From Dichetophora obliterata (lineage: Eukaryota > Arthropoda > Insecta > Diptera > Sciomyzidae), in the NCBI GenBank assembly GCA_963920525.1, contig OY986438.1, positions 73,230,346 through 73,294,345 of the forward strand: a stretch of DNA of 64,000 nucleotides. The letters are read 5' to 3'. The position numbers and the translations under genes were made by a program. A model generated the notes under the pieces. That model worked only from the letters and a program-made list of their open reading frames with translations. It was not told where the DNA came from and ran no database searches. Positions 31,640-42,821 of this stretch are shown here, in pieces. Position 1 is the first letter of the stretch, and each line of letters begins with the position of its first letter.

Positions 31640-33429
31640 TGTAACGAAGCTCCCGGTATACCGGGTCTATAGCTGAGGTAAGCTCGCCGGGATTCCGAGG
31701 TCCTTACAAAATTTATTAAAATTAAGAAGACGTGCAGGTATAGTTTGATTTCTTTATTGAGGTTTTAATTCAATGATACTTTGAGGCTATGATGATGATG
31801 GGAATAACAGATGGCTCAGTGTTCCATAGGATCTTGGTTTTGATGTGGTTCCTGAGCTGGCCGTTCCAAGACGTAAAGTGTGGCGTTGCTCGTTAGCGAT
31901 TGTCGTGGTTCGGGGTTTGTTCTCGTTGTCACTAATGCGTCAGTACTGTTCGGCAATATTCGTACTTTATGTTCATAGTCAGTATCCGAAGACCCCGATA
32001 TAATTATAAAAAGAGAACTACCATTACGTCTTAGTTGGTATCCGAAGACCCCGATATAATTATATAAAACTACCACTACGTCTTAGTTGGTATCCGAAGA
32101 CCCCGATATAATTATATACAAACTATTACTGTGTCTTAGCTGGTATCCGTTATAATTATATGAGTAAATATAAAAACTCTCATTACTTCTTAGTTGGTAT
32201 CCGAAGACCCCGTTATAATTATGTGAGCATATATAAAAACTATTACTTCTTAGTTGGTATCCGAAGACCGCGTTGTAATTATTTGAGTAAATATAAAAAC
32301 TAGTACTTGGTATCCCAAGACCCCAATATAAATTAGAAAAAACAGCAAAACTATAAAACTCTCAATATATCTTAATCGGTATCCGAAGACCCCGATATAC
32401 ATAATTATATAAAACAAAGCTACCACTACGTCTTAATTGTTCTGCAAGAATACCGTCCTGTACGAGTTTCTATCCTTATTTCTTTGCCAGGCTCCTCTAT
32501 ATCCGTCCTGATTCCTCTTATCGATTGTCCTTCGATATCTTCAGTACTGCTTAGCAACTAATCTTTAGGCACATCCGCCACGCTTGGTAGTCACACAACA
32601 ACTCATTATAGGTACGTTCGGCTCGCTTGGTATTTCAACAACAACTCTATAGGCACGTCCGCCACGTTCGGTAGTTCAACAGCAACTAACTTTTCGTTGT
32701 CAGCCTCTAACTATGCTGCTGGCTGTTCTTCTTCTTTTCTCTGCTTGCTTGACTTGCTGAGTTAACTTTTCTGTTGTTTCTGTTCACGTATTATATCGTC
32801 GCTCTCATTCTTTCATTATATTAGCATTTGGATCTAGTTAGTGGGCTGCTGTGTTTACGCTCATGCATAGCGTGTTTATTGCTCTTGTTCGGTTGTTGCT
32901 AGTTTTGTGTAGGATTCGTACTCTCGTTCGCTTCTGTCGTGTATCATTGATTTCTTCTTTGTGTGAAACGCTCTGCTTGTTTATTGTATTACACTTTCTC
33001 TTAAGTTGCTTTACCGTTTGCTCTTTCTTGGCTTCTGTTCGGTATTCATACTTCTATAGTTTCTCAGCATTGTCGCAGTGTCCGTTATTCCCATTATTAA
33101 ATACAAATGTAAAGTTAGATTTATTGTTATACAGGGTGCTTGCTTATCATAACAATGTCTATATTTTAAAGTATTTAAGTAGTTTGTAGAATAAATACAA
33201 TATTAGTTCAGTATAAGTTGTCTGTATATATAAGAAAGAATTAATTTAGTCTTAGCAAATAAATAATTTAATGTTAAATTCACTTAAATTCAGGTAAGTT
33301 TTCTTTTATTTTATTTATTAATTCAAATTATAAAATTACATTCATTTCAGTGAAAACAAAAACAATAAAGAAATATAAATTTTGGCTGCTTCGTTGTGTC
33401 TTGTTTCGGAGCGAGTTTTGCCCGTCACA
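31640..33429. repeat. Solo LTR, 1.79 kb, flanked by ATAT
   Basis: Starts TGTAACGAAGCTCCCGG and ends GCCCGTCACA. ATAT stands on both sides (31636-31639 and 33430-33433). The same AT-rich array continues beyond both ends, so it interrupts that array. No interior coding region, hence a solo LTR left by recombination. The 4-bp duplication suits a Ty3/Gypsy-type integrase. Confidence 0.78.
31975..32420. repeat. About 60-bp tandem repeat inside the solo LTR
   Basis: Six to seven degenerate units containing TTAGTTGGTATCCGAAGACC and CCGATATAATTATATAAA. It is another LTR with an internal tandem array. Confidence 0.82.
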
Positions 33430-33433
33430 ATAT

Positions 33434-33823
33434 TGCAAAATTATAGTCGGCGTTCGATTCATTTCATACAGCGATCAATTTTATTTTTATATTTGATACA
33501 TTTTAACATTTATGTAAATTGATGATGCTTTAATTACGTTCGGTTCATAATTACCTTAGGATAAAATCGATAAAGTTTCATTTTCTGTTTGTATTATTTT
33601 GTTTTTAGCATAACTCGATAATGTTTTGTTTATGTTTGATTTATAATTGTTTTAGTGTAAATCAAATAAGGCTGAAATTAAGGTTGATTCGAATTCGTTT
33701 TAGGGTAATTCTATTCTAAAGCGTACAAAAAAAATCGTTCTATTATGGCTAGGTTACCACCATTATGAATTTTCAAAAATATACGAATGACTCATGTGTC
33801 TAACATCTTGGCAAATATATTAA
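33434..33823. repeat. AT-rich tandem repeat right of the solo LTR
   Basis: Continues the TTCGATTCATTT / GTAAATCGATAA unit family to about 33720, then unassigned sequence to the MITE. No gene. Confidence 0.6.
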
Positions 33824-34237
33824 GGGTATTCACGGGTTGATGCGAAACGCAGTTGCGACGATGCGAAAATGCATGATTGCAAACTTTCGCATCATTCCAA
33901 CAACAAACACATTGGAAGCAATTTTGCAACTCTTCTTGAATTACGCACTGCTCAAACCAATTGCGAGAACGCACAAACAGTGATGCTAAGCAGATGATTC
34001 ATGTTTTAGGTGTTTTTGAACGTATTTGCCACCTGGGTAAAACTTTAAAAAGGTTAAGTTTGTACGTAGATTTTAATAACTTTTTATGATTTTGAAATAA
34101 GGTGGGAATATATTTACTGTTCATTCGACATTTAATTTTATTGCATAATTAAGTTGCAATTTTGATGTTCACGCGTTAGTGCTCAAATTATCTTGCATTT
34201 TCACACTCTTGCAATTCGCAACAACCCGTGAATACCC
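33824..34237. mobile_element. MITE with 16-bp inverted ends
   Basis: GGGTATTCACGGGTTG at 33824-33839 is exactly inverted at 34222-34237. The interior is non-coding and has repeated TTGCGA/ATGCGAAA motifs near the ends. ATTAA occurs just outside both ends, with two extra C on the right, so the target duplication is uncertain and no superfamily is assigned. Confidence 0.75.
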
Positions 34238-34455
34238 CCATTAATTTCATAAATTAATGCATTACACCATATAATAGGAAAAAGAAAAAAACACAAAAGT
34301 ATAGGTGAATTAAGGCTTAATCTCAAGCGAGGAGATGCATTTATATGTAAAAGGTGGTTAAATTTTAAAAACCGATGTTGATTTTGAATAAAACACAAAG
34401 AATTTAGGAAATTATTGTCATTTCTTTTTATTATGATAATATTGGTATGGTTCAG

Positions 34456-34960
34456 CTATGTATGGAACAAAATATCGGCCAAATGGCCGCCGCGACCTCA
34501 GCGGCACACCTCCATCCGATGGTCCAAACTTTCGACGACGCTGAGGCATTATTGAGGTTCTATGCCGTTAATGAGCCGAATTATCTCATCCTTTAGCTCT
34601 TGAATTGTTGCTGGCTTATCGACGTACACCTTTTCTTTCAAATAACCCCAACGAAAGAAGTCCAACGGCGTCAAATCACATGATCTTGGCAGCCTATTGA
34701 CATCGCCACCACGTGAGATAACACGACCATTGAATTTGTCGCACAAAAGAGCCATTGTTTCGTTAGCTGAGTGGCAAGTGGCACCGTCCTGTTGAAACTA
34801 CATATCGTCCACATCCATATCTTCCAATTCGGGCCATAAAAAGTTCGTTATCATCTCACGATAGCGAACACCATTCACAGTAACTGCCTGACCGGCCTCA
34901 TTTTGGAAAAAATACGGCCCAATGGTTCCGCCAGCCCACAAACCGCACCAAACAGTGCAA
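34456..34960 (-). pseudogene. Transposase C-terminal half, Tc1/mariner/IS630-related
   Basis: The minus strand reads VWCGLWAGGTIGPYFF, VNGVRYREMI, FQQDGATCHSANETMALL (second catalytic Asp), LPRSCDLTPLDFFRWGYLKEKVYV (third acidic residue), then a tail to a TAG at 34456-34458. At least three nonsense codons interrupt it. The N-terminal half is missing; the fragment stops exactly where the element 2 LTR begins. Confidence 0.78.
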
Positions 34961-35650
34961 TGAACCTACGGGGATTTTAAAGACTAGGCACGAAGGTGTT
35001 AATACGCAAGTAAAAAAAGTGTGCATGCTTACTTTTACACGGCTAGGTTTCAGTGGCGGGGTGGATTGTTTTCTGCCTTGCGTGTGCTGCCCTTGAAACA
35101 TTAACAAAAAAGAATCATGCACATGCCAGAGGAAAAAAAGGCAAACTTCATATTCCAGGTAATAAAATAGTAAAAAAAAGAAAAAGGAAATCTATAAAAG
35201 AAGCAATGGAAAATTAAAAATTATAGGAAGAGAAAAAAAATAGAAAATCTGAATAAAATAAAAAAAGCAAAAAAACGTCACTTGATGAAGTGGTTTGATG
35301 GCTGGTATAGTTGCCACCCTTTTCTCCCCGACCCAACCTTAGCTGATCGGTAAAATCCTAATAAAAAAAAAATGTAAGCTACCTTCTATATACAGTAGGG
35401 TAACTTGCTGTTACCTACGGGACTTTAATTATTGAATCAAACCATTATTAATATTTAAAAGTTATTTTGTGAAGAACAATTCATTTTTATTAAAAAAAAA
35501 AAAAATTAGATGGTAAAACAAGTAATACACATACTATTAAGTTATTCCTACATTTTTTTTCTTTTTATCTTTTTTTTCTTAGTGCTTCAAATTCTTAAAA
35601 ATAAGTACTAGAGATATGCGCATACTCACATTCTTGTTAGGGATTATGAT
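34956..35650 (-). repeat. 3' LTR of element 2, left part
   Basis: TGCAATGAACCTACGGGG start; matches 49706-50368 (GCACGAAGGTGTTAATACGC, TTCCAGGTAATAAAATAGTA, GAGATATGCGCATACTCACA). The right copy lacks about 30 bases near 35030-35060. Confidence 0.85.
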
Positions 35651-35741
35651 GTTAATGTTAATGTTGTGTGGTGGAGATGCGTACTGCGACCTAAATGAGA
35701 TCTATTGTACCTCCTTCTCAAAACTCCGCTGGGTTTGCGGA

Positions 35742-35935
35742 TTACAGAATTTCATCCAGCCCTATTTCTCTAATGAATTTGAGAATGTTCTTAGGTTCAA
35801 GGGATGAAACCTGCTCTAGACTCAGCTCATAATTCCCCAGTGCTAGTTTACGTCTGCGAGCCACGGCGTCGCAGTTTGTAAGTAGGTCTATTGGAGTCTC
35901 CTCTGCTTCTTCACAGAAACGGCAGTACTATCGGT
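35742..35935 (-). pseudogene. LOA-like copy 2, shifted ORF2 C-terminus
   Basis: In a frame offset from the main ORF2, CRFCEEAEETPIDLL continues past the TAG near 35888 and ends at a TAA at 35742-35744 (...REIGLDEIL). Copy 1 has the same Cys-rich end. A one-base deletion near 35930-35940 explains the premature end of the main ORF. Confidence 0.75.
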
Positions 35936-38743
35936 CTCTATGCCCAATTTCATCAGGTGGTATTTGAGTTTACAGTGTCCTGTAAGGAACCCCGTTAGAA
36001 TCCTAAGATTCGGTTTGCCTAAGCTTATGCACAATTTTGCTCTCCGAGTGTTAAAATCTCTGAGGAGCAATTTGGATTGTCTTAGCTTTGGGAGGCTTTT
36101 CCAAAGGTTTGATCGTTTATGCCTCTCCTCCCTTCTTAGTTCTTCTTTTATAGAATGTGTGCCCAATCCGCAGAATGGTTCTGGCCCTATAAATTTTGTG
36201 GCTGCACCCTGTCGTGCTAGTCCATCGGCTTCTTCGTTACCCTGTATTCCTTTGTGTCCTGGGACCCAAAGTATAGTAACAGTGTTATTCTTGCCTAGTT
36301 CGTTGAGTTTTGTTAGGCATTCCCATGTTATTCTCGATGATATCTCACAGGAAACTAATGCTTTGATTGCTGCTTGGCTGTCTGACATCACAACTATATC
36401 CTGACCTTTGTATTTACGGTCCAGATTGAATTGTGCACACAGCTGTATTGCTAGGATTTCCGCTTGGAAGATACTGCGTGTTGTCCCCATAGGTTCAAAG
36501 TGCTTGGTTCTTGGCCCGTACACCCCTGCGCCTATACCTTCCAATGTCTTGGACCCATCTGTATACCATGCTATACTGTGTGGTTTCTTGACCTGCGATA
36601 TCATCTCGCTGTCCCACTCTTTCTTGGTACTAAGCTTAATTCCGAAGTGTTTTTCGAAGTTATACCTTTTTACTATATCGTCTCTTGGTAGATCGATGTA
36701 GGGAGTGTGCTTTGCAATATCCTCTTTCTCTCTACTGCTGATAGTTTTACCTGAACCTGTCCCCTCTTTTGCAATGCACAACAGAGTTCGCTTGGCTACT
36801 CCCTCTATGACAAGGTGTAAGGGTGTTAGGTCCAGAATTACTTCTAGTGCTGCTGTAGGGCATGTTCTCATGGCCCCTGTGATGCATACACAGGCCAGTC
36901 TCTGCACCCTTGTTAGCATATTCCTCATTGTGGTTAGCTTGGTTCTCTCAGCCCATGCTATTGCACCATAGGTGAGGATGGGTCTCACCATCATGGTATA
37001 CATCCAGCGGAGAATTGTTGGGTTACAACCCCAGCTTTTCCCCGCCAGGCTCCTACATACCATGAGTGCTCGCGTTGCTTTGTTTATAGTTACCTCTGCA
37101 TGTCTTCTCCAGAGAAGCTTTGAATCTAGTGTAAGTCCCAGATACTTTACTTCTCCTTTGAAGGGAATTTCAGTGCCATCCATTCTCATTGTTCGGAGGT
37201 TTGGCAGGATTCTTTTGTTAGTGAAAGGTACTATGGTGGTTTTCGCTGGGTTGATACTTAATCCCACTGTGTTGCACCACTCCTTTGTTACTGACAGTCC
37301 TCTCTGTATCAGGTTACAGAGTGTATCCTCGAACTTCAATCTCGCTATTAAGGCGATGTCGTCTGCGTAACCCTGACATTTTATGCCATTCTCGGTTAGC
37401 ATCGTTAATAATTCGTCCACAACAAGACTCCACAGCAGTGGAGAAAGGACTCCGCCTTGTGGGCAGCCTTTTGTTGTTTTGATTCTTATAGTGGTGTTGC
37501 CCACTTTTGTTTCTGCAGTTCTAGTGCTAAGCATTTGGCATATCCATCTGCTGAGCGTATCATTTACTCCTTTTTTGTGTAAAGACTTCTTCACAGCCTC
37601 GTGAGAAGTATTATCAAAGGCTCCCTCTATGTCTAGAAAGGCACAGAGTACGGATTCTTTGTTTTTGAAAGCTGACTGGATGTTGCTAGCCAACTGGTAT
37701 AGAGCAGATTCTGTAGACCTGCCCGCCCTATACGCGTGTTGACAGGGGTGCATTGGTGCCTTCTCCAGAATCTCAGTTCTTATATAGTTATCTATTACCT
37801 TTTCCATTGTTTTAAGTACAAATGAGGTAAGGCTAATGGGTCTAAACGACTTTGGTAGCGTGTAGTCTATTTTCCCTACTTTTGGTATGAAGGTGACTAT
37901 CGCCCTTCTCCATTTCCTTGGGATATAGCCCAGCGCAAGGCTGCTTCTAGTTATTTTGACTAGGTGAGGCAATATAGTTTCTGCACCTTTTTGTAGAAGT
38001 GCAGGAAAGATGCCGTCTACACCTGCTGATTTGAATGGTTGAAAGGTTCTGAGTGCCCAATCTAGACGAGCCTTAGTACAAATGCTCGTTGCAAGTTTCC
38101 ATTCTTCTTGATTTGGAGTGATCTGCCTGTCTGCTGTCTCATACTCAGTTACCGGTGTACTGCCCGGGAAATGAGTTTCTAGAAGGTGACTGGCTTGTTG
38201 CTCTTCTCTAAGCGTATAGCTTCCGTCTGGCAATAGAAGTGACATTTTTGTCTCCACTCTGCCTTTAGCCATTGCTTTGTGTATCCTGGCTGCTGCTGGC
38301 GTGGAAGAAATGTCTTCACAGAAGGTTCTAAAGCTCTGTCTTTTGGCTTTCCTGATTTCTTTATTATACTCCGTCAGAGTCGCCGTGTAGTTGTGCCATT
38401 CTCCGTTGCGCTTTGCGGCATTAAAGCTGCATCGCACCTTCTTCCGGAGTCTGGTCAGCTCAGCACTCCACCAAGGAGTATGTTTTGTTCTTGCCTTGTG
38501 CCCTGTTGGACAGCTAGATTCGTAGGCATTATATACTGCATTGTTTACTTGCTCTACATAGCATTCAAGTTCTAGGATGTTACTAATTCTACTCCTAGCT
38601 TTTACGTTCTGTAGGTTTTCTTTCAGGTTGTTGGTGTATGTGTCCCAACTGGTATTTCTTGGGTTTCTTTTGGGTTCTGTCTCTTGACATTTCGCCCCAA
38701 ATCTAAACTGTATTATTCTATGGTCAGACATTGAAGGTTCCAT
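35888..38743 (-). pseudogene. LOA-like copy 2, ORF2: end of endonuclease, RT, RNase H
   Basis: 951 residues from an internal Met. It begins MSDHRIIQF (catalytic His region of the endonuclease). RT follows: FRPISLTSFVLKTMEKVID, AFLDIEGAFDNTSHEAV, GCPQGGVLSPLLW, CQGYADDIALIA with the catalytic YADD, then GEVKYLGLTLDSKLLW. RNase H has WYTDGSK, IFQAEILAIQLCAQ, VMSDSQAAIKAL, WVPGHKGIQGNEEADGLA: a complete D-E-D-D set. The same register continues upstream to 39385 with only a TGA at 38753-38755. The protein makes cDNA at a nicked target site. Confidence 0.92.
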
Positions 38744-38752
38744 TGATACCCT

Positions 38753-39385
38753 TCATTCCCTAATCATATCCCCCACATCTGGGCTTCCTATGGTGAGATC
38801 TAAGACCTCTTCTCTAGCCCTAGTTACAAAGGTAGGTGTTACACCCACATTGAAGAAGTCTAGATTACTACTTAAAAGAAATTCTAAAAGGTACTCACCT
38901 CTGGTGTTGACGTTGGTGCTTCCCCAAATTGTGTGGTGCGCGTTGGCGTCACAGCCGATGATTAGTGGAAGGTGCTCTTTCCTGCAATGCTCCACGAGTC
39001 TTTTTATCTCCGCTGGGGGAATGTTGACATCGTCCCCAGGAAAGTAAGCGGATGCGATCACTATGGCGCGATGCTTGCCATCAGTTTCGATGTGAGTCTC
39101 GATAACTGAAAGGTCCCGCGTCATAAATTCTGAAAGACAAATATAATTAATATTTTTCTGCATTAGAATACATGCTCTGGGATTGATTGTTCTCTGGTCC
39201 CAAGTTACCTGACCCTCTTTGCAGTAGAGGCCACTTACTTTTCCCCTGTAGCACCAGGGTTCTTGGATCAGCACGAAGCCCAGTTGTTCTGTGGTAAACC
39301 TCCGAGCAATAACTGCCGAAGCAGCTTTTGCATGGTGGAGGTTTACTTGGGCAAATTTCGTGCTGGTTACTGTGCCGATCGTCAT
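38753..39385 (-). pseudogene. LOA-like copy 2, ORF2 N-terminus: apurinic-type endonuclease
   Basis: 210 residues starting MTIGTVTSTKFAQVNLHHAK. Endonuclease motifs: VLIQEPW, CDANAHHTIWGS, LDLTIGSPDVGD. Ends at TGA 38753-38755; the next codons in the same register run into the RT ORF, so one nonsense codon separates the two. Start choice: the ATG shortly before NLHHAK matches where related ORF2 proteins begin. Confidence 0.9.
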
Positions 39386-39570
39386 AGCACTGGACTGCTG
39401 CCCCGGTCTTCTTCAGGCAGCGTTGCTACTACCTCAGTCGGAGGTTCGCTTTTACAACCATCAATCGTGAGAGCGGCGAGGTTCATGCCCTCTGCTTGAT
39501 CTTCGATTGAAGGTGTTGCGGTGATGACCGAGACGGAGGCGAACTTCTCCGTAACAACTTCACCAGTTGG

Positions 39571-40860
39571 TTATATTGGTGGCGTTACGTCTTTTCCTTC
39601 ATTTGGAGTCGCAGATGTGGCTTCTGTGGACGATACCACTGTTGACGTTACAGCTGTGGGCGCTGCAGCTGTGGATGTTGCTGCTTTGACCGGTTTGGTT
39701 GGTGGCGATTTTGTGCCCAACACCGGAATGGTTCCAAAGCGGAAGCTGATAGTGGAGCCCCTTGACTTGATAGTCTCAAGTGACTCCCTATATATCGAGA
39801 ACATGAGCATATGCCCACTTCCCTCATCCTTGGAGCTCAATATCTTCCAATACTTAGTATTGAGACCATCGTTCTGGGCGGCAATTAGTCCCATCGATCT
39901 ATTGATCTCCGTGCTTGAACTTCTTGGCAAGAACATTCTAACGGTATGCCCTTTTGGGACCTCCTCCCCTAGGCAAGCCATAAGTTCTAGCCCTTTCCAT
40001 TGCTCGAGCTTTGGTGCTGCTGCTCGCAGCCATTCTGCTGTTGAGGGATTCGAACAGTCGACCAGTAACATGCCCGGACGAAAGTGAATTCCCTCAAACT
40101 GTAGCTTGGTGGACCAGCCCTTCACTACTTCGCTCAATATGGCTTCTTCTAGCTCCGAGAGCTCATCCGGACTTAGCATTTGCCGGGGGTATTCTTTGAG
40201 CAGAACCGCTATTTGGATGCCCTTAGTTATGCTTGCATAGCTTTTTCTATTTTTCTGAGGTTCTGGCTCGGGTACCTTAGCCCCTGGCACTGACCTACTG
40301 TTGCTTCCAGGAGCTATTCTGGCCTTCTTGCTCTCTGGACGTTGAGGAGGCGTTATCTCGCTGCAGCTCCTCTTCGTTGCCTCTGGTACCGGTGCTTTAC
40401 CCCGATGCTCTACCGCTCTTTCATGAGCTACTTCGGGTGCCATGCCCTGTTCCAGATAGCGCAGATACCATCTTACGCCTGCTCCACTAAGGCCGACTCT
40501 TAGTGGGTCGTCTAGCCCTCCTGGCTCCCCGCGCTGAGGGAGGTGGACACGGCGACGTCTACTGTGGAAGGGCTTGTGTTTTTGCCCTTCTTCTGATTCC
40601 CTTTTCTGTGCCGCATCCTTGGATGTTGACGCAGTTTCCGAGATTGGGATACTTTTTGGAGCCGACGTCGTATCATCCCGGTGTTCTTCCGGGGGAATTT
40701 TTACAGGATGTGATCTCCTGGGGCTCGCAGTTTTTCTTTGGTGGCTGGTACTAGGCCTTTGACCGCTGTGGATGGTATGCTCCACTCGATCTTTGCCGTA
40801 CGGGTGCCTCCTCATCTGTGTGCTGCAGTGTCTGTGATCATTATGGATTCTATGCTCCAC
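39571..40860 (-). CDS. LOA-like copy 2, ORF1 protein
   Basis: 429 residues, uninterrupted. The N-terminus is His/Arg/Ser-rich and probably RNA-binding. The middle part (GLSGAGVRWYLRYLEQGM...VAHERAVEHR) recurs in copy 1. A C-terminal domain of about 170 residues (VLLKEYPRQMLSPDELSELE ... LVDCSNPSTAEWLRAA ... KGHTVRMFLPR) looks like the RNA-recognition-type domain of LOA/Jockey ORF1 proteins, followed by an Ala/Thr/Val-rich tail. It would coat LINE RNA. The true start may lie slightly upstream of 40860. Confidence 0.82.
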   Translation of the reverse strand: MEHRIHNDHRHCSTQMRRHPYGKDRVEHTIHSGQRPSTSHQRKTASPRRSHPVKIPPEEHRDDTTSAPKSIPISETASTSKDAAQKRESEEGQKHKPFHSRRRRVHLPQRGEPGGLDDPLRVGLSGAGVRWYLRYLEQGMAPEVAHERAVEHRGKAPVPEATKRSCSEITPPQRPESKKARIAPGSNSRSVPGAKVPEPEPQKNRKSYASITKGIQIAVLLKEYPRQMLSPDELSELEEAILSEVVKGWSTKLQFEGIHFRPGMLLVDCSNPSTAEWLRAAAPKLEQWKGLELMACLGEEVPKGHTVRMFLPRSSSTEINRSMGLIAAQNDGLNTKYWKILSSKDEGSGHMLMFSIYRESLETIKSRGSTISFRFGTIPVLGTKSPPTKPVKAATSTAAAPTAVTSTVVSSTEATSATPNEGKDVTPPI

Positions 40861-40909
40861 CTGATCATTGCTGCGTACAGTCCTATTGACTTGTGTGAGG
40901 GATTATGAT

Positions 40910-42508
40910 ATCAAAAGCTATAACCTTGATTTAAAACTATTAATTTTAATGTACAAAAATCTTTTTTTTTTCTTATATAATTGTATATCTCATAATTTTT
41001 TTCTGTTTTTTTCTTAGTTAACATTTCTTTTTTTCCAAATTTATTTTATTTTATCTGATGCAAATCCCTCGCTGTCCCTCGATGCTGCCGCTCGGGTTGC
41101 TGTCTTCGTTGCTGTTAGACTTGTTAACAGTCTCTGTACCCATTTTACATTTTTCCCAATTTTCAAGGAACATGTTATTCTTTCTTTTATGTTACATGTT
41201 TTTTTTTCTCTTCTTTAAGCTTTGGTTGATATTAATTTATGCTAAGTTCAGCTATGCACCAATTTTAGTTCTTGAGTTTTAATGTTAGCTGAGGTTTAAG
41301 TTAGGTTGTTTTGTTTTTTTTATCTTTAAATCATGTAGAATTACAATAATCAGTTTAAATTGCATTAATAATTGATTTTTAATTCACTTAGGATACCTGT
41401 GGCTTATATATATATATAAACATATATATATAGCTTAAGTTTATAGCTTAAGTTATTTTTATATAAAAAAAGTTCTATACTTTCTGTTTAACAGTTGTTT
41501 AAAAATTTTTATTTAATTTTTTTGGATTTATTAATTAATTCACTTCATTGGTTCACTTCCTTTAAAAGTTTAATTTTAGTCAATTTCGACCCATTTTTGT
41601 ATTGTTTAAAAATTCAAATATTAAAAAAAATTAATTTATATTAATATTTCGACACTTTTACAAAAAAACTTCCTTTTTTTATATTTGTTATGTATGTCTA
41701 TATATAATCTGATTTCAAAACAATGTTAATTTCAGCACTTCTTTTAAAATAATTCTTAAAGTTTTTAAACTTTCTTCACTTGAAGTTACTTTACAGAACT
41801 ATCACCAGGCAAAAGAGACCGAAAAATCTCCGCTTTGGCTTTTATACCCATAAATATCTGGAATAGCCCCGTACTTTTGCACTCGCCCTTCTATATTTTA
41901 CTATACAAAAAAAATTGTTTTCAGGACATTTGCATTAGTGTCTGGGATTAAAACAGCGTGGACTGGATTCAAGCCGTTAATTTCTCTCATCATTCAGCAT
42001 GAAAGTTTTGAAAGGGTATACATCGCCCGATGTGTTCAGTCCCCTTACTCCGCCGCTGTCAACCTTTCCTATTGTCTTTAATGTTAAGCCTACGTACTAT
42101 GTTAAATTCGTCTCAGCGGCTCAACTTTGTTTGCTGTCAAACTGTTATACCTAGCCTCTGCTAAGCTTAGACTCTCTCAACTTTGGCTCTGCTTAAAAAA
42201 CCCTACAAATGTTTGCCTTAACAGAAGTCTATTTTTAGAATTTTTCTCTATTATTTTGTCATTGTAAGAGTTTCTTAACATAATACTTCATGTTAACAGA
42301 AGGTTATGTTTAGACTTCGTCTCTGTATATTAAGTTCAAAATGCTAGCACAAGACTATAAACATCTGCTTTAAATGTAAACAAAGATATTTGGATATAAG
42401 TTTTTAATAGTATAATTTTTAATATTTGAAAACAAAACCGAATTTACACAATTTTTCCAGGTTTCAAAAAAAAACTTTCAATGGGGGTTGATCAGTTGTG
42501 ATTTTTGC
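40910..42508 (-). repeat. 3' LTR of element 2, right part
   Basis: Continues the LTR after the LINE and matches 50370-50905 plus 54020-55567. It contains ATATATATATATAAACATAT and CTGGGATTAAAACAGCGTGG. It lacks the 211-bp duplicated segment of the right LTR. Small ORFs here (e.g. MQIPRCPSMLPLG) recur in both LTRs but have no other sign of coding. Confidence 0.85.
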
Positions 42509-42821
42509 AAGTTTCCACTAGTTTTCTGTTTCCGTATTCTTTCTGCTGTTTCTCCTTGTGACATTATTATTCTTAATTTTTATTCCCTCTCTCGCTGCAA
42601 TTTTTAACAAGTAAAGTACGTGAACAAACCTATTATAAATTCTAAGAAAAAAAAAATAATTATGTCTGTAATAATGTAAGTAAAAACAAAAGAAAAAATT
42701 CAAATTAATAAAGTTAAATCTTGTGGCCTTATCTGACCGGATTTGAACCCGCCTTACAAAACAGGTTGTTCGCAGTGTTTTTCAAGTGACGAACAAGCTG
42801 AGTTATAAAAAAAGCAAACTA
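42509..42821 (-). other. 3' untranslated interior of element 2
   Basis: Pyrimidine-rich on the plus strand near 42511-42560 (CTGTTTCCGTATTC, CTGCTGTTTCTCC), so purine-rich on the element strand, near the expected polypurine tract. A tRNA-B-box-like GGATTTGAACC occurs at about 42739. Confidence 0.5.

Larger units (their letters stand above)
35651..40897 (-). mobile_element. LOA-like non-LTR retrotransposon, copy 2, nearly intact
   Basis: Inserted in the left LTR of element 2 with a perfect 12-bp duplication AGGGATTATGAT (35639-35650 and 40898-40909). The 3' end on the minus strand is a short repeat of ACATTA. ORF1 is open; ORF2 has one internal TGA and one frameshift near its end. It is about 5.25 kb, close to full length by domain content. 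Confidence 0.9.

Noticed and set aside
41058..41282. Small plus-strand ORF (MQIPRCPSMLPLG...), also at 50416-50664
   Set aside because: Shared only because both lie in LTRs of element 2; the two versions diverge in frame and length, and no domain is visible.
42722..42812. tRNA-like sequence on the minus strand (GGTTCAAATCC box)
   Set aside because: A-to-B box distance is too long, stems do not pair, and no SINE body or duplication could be defined.
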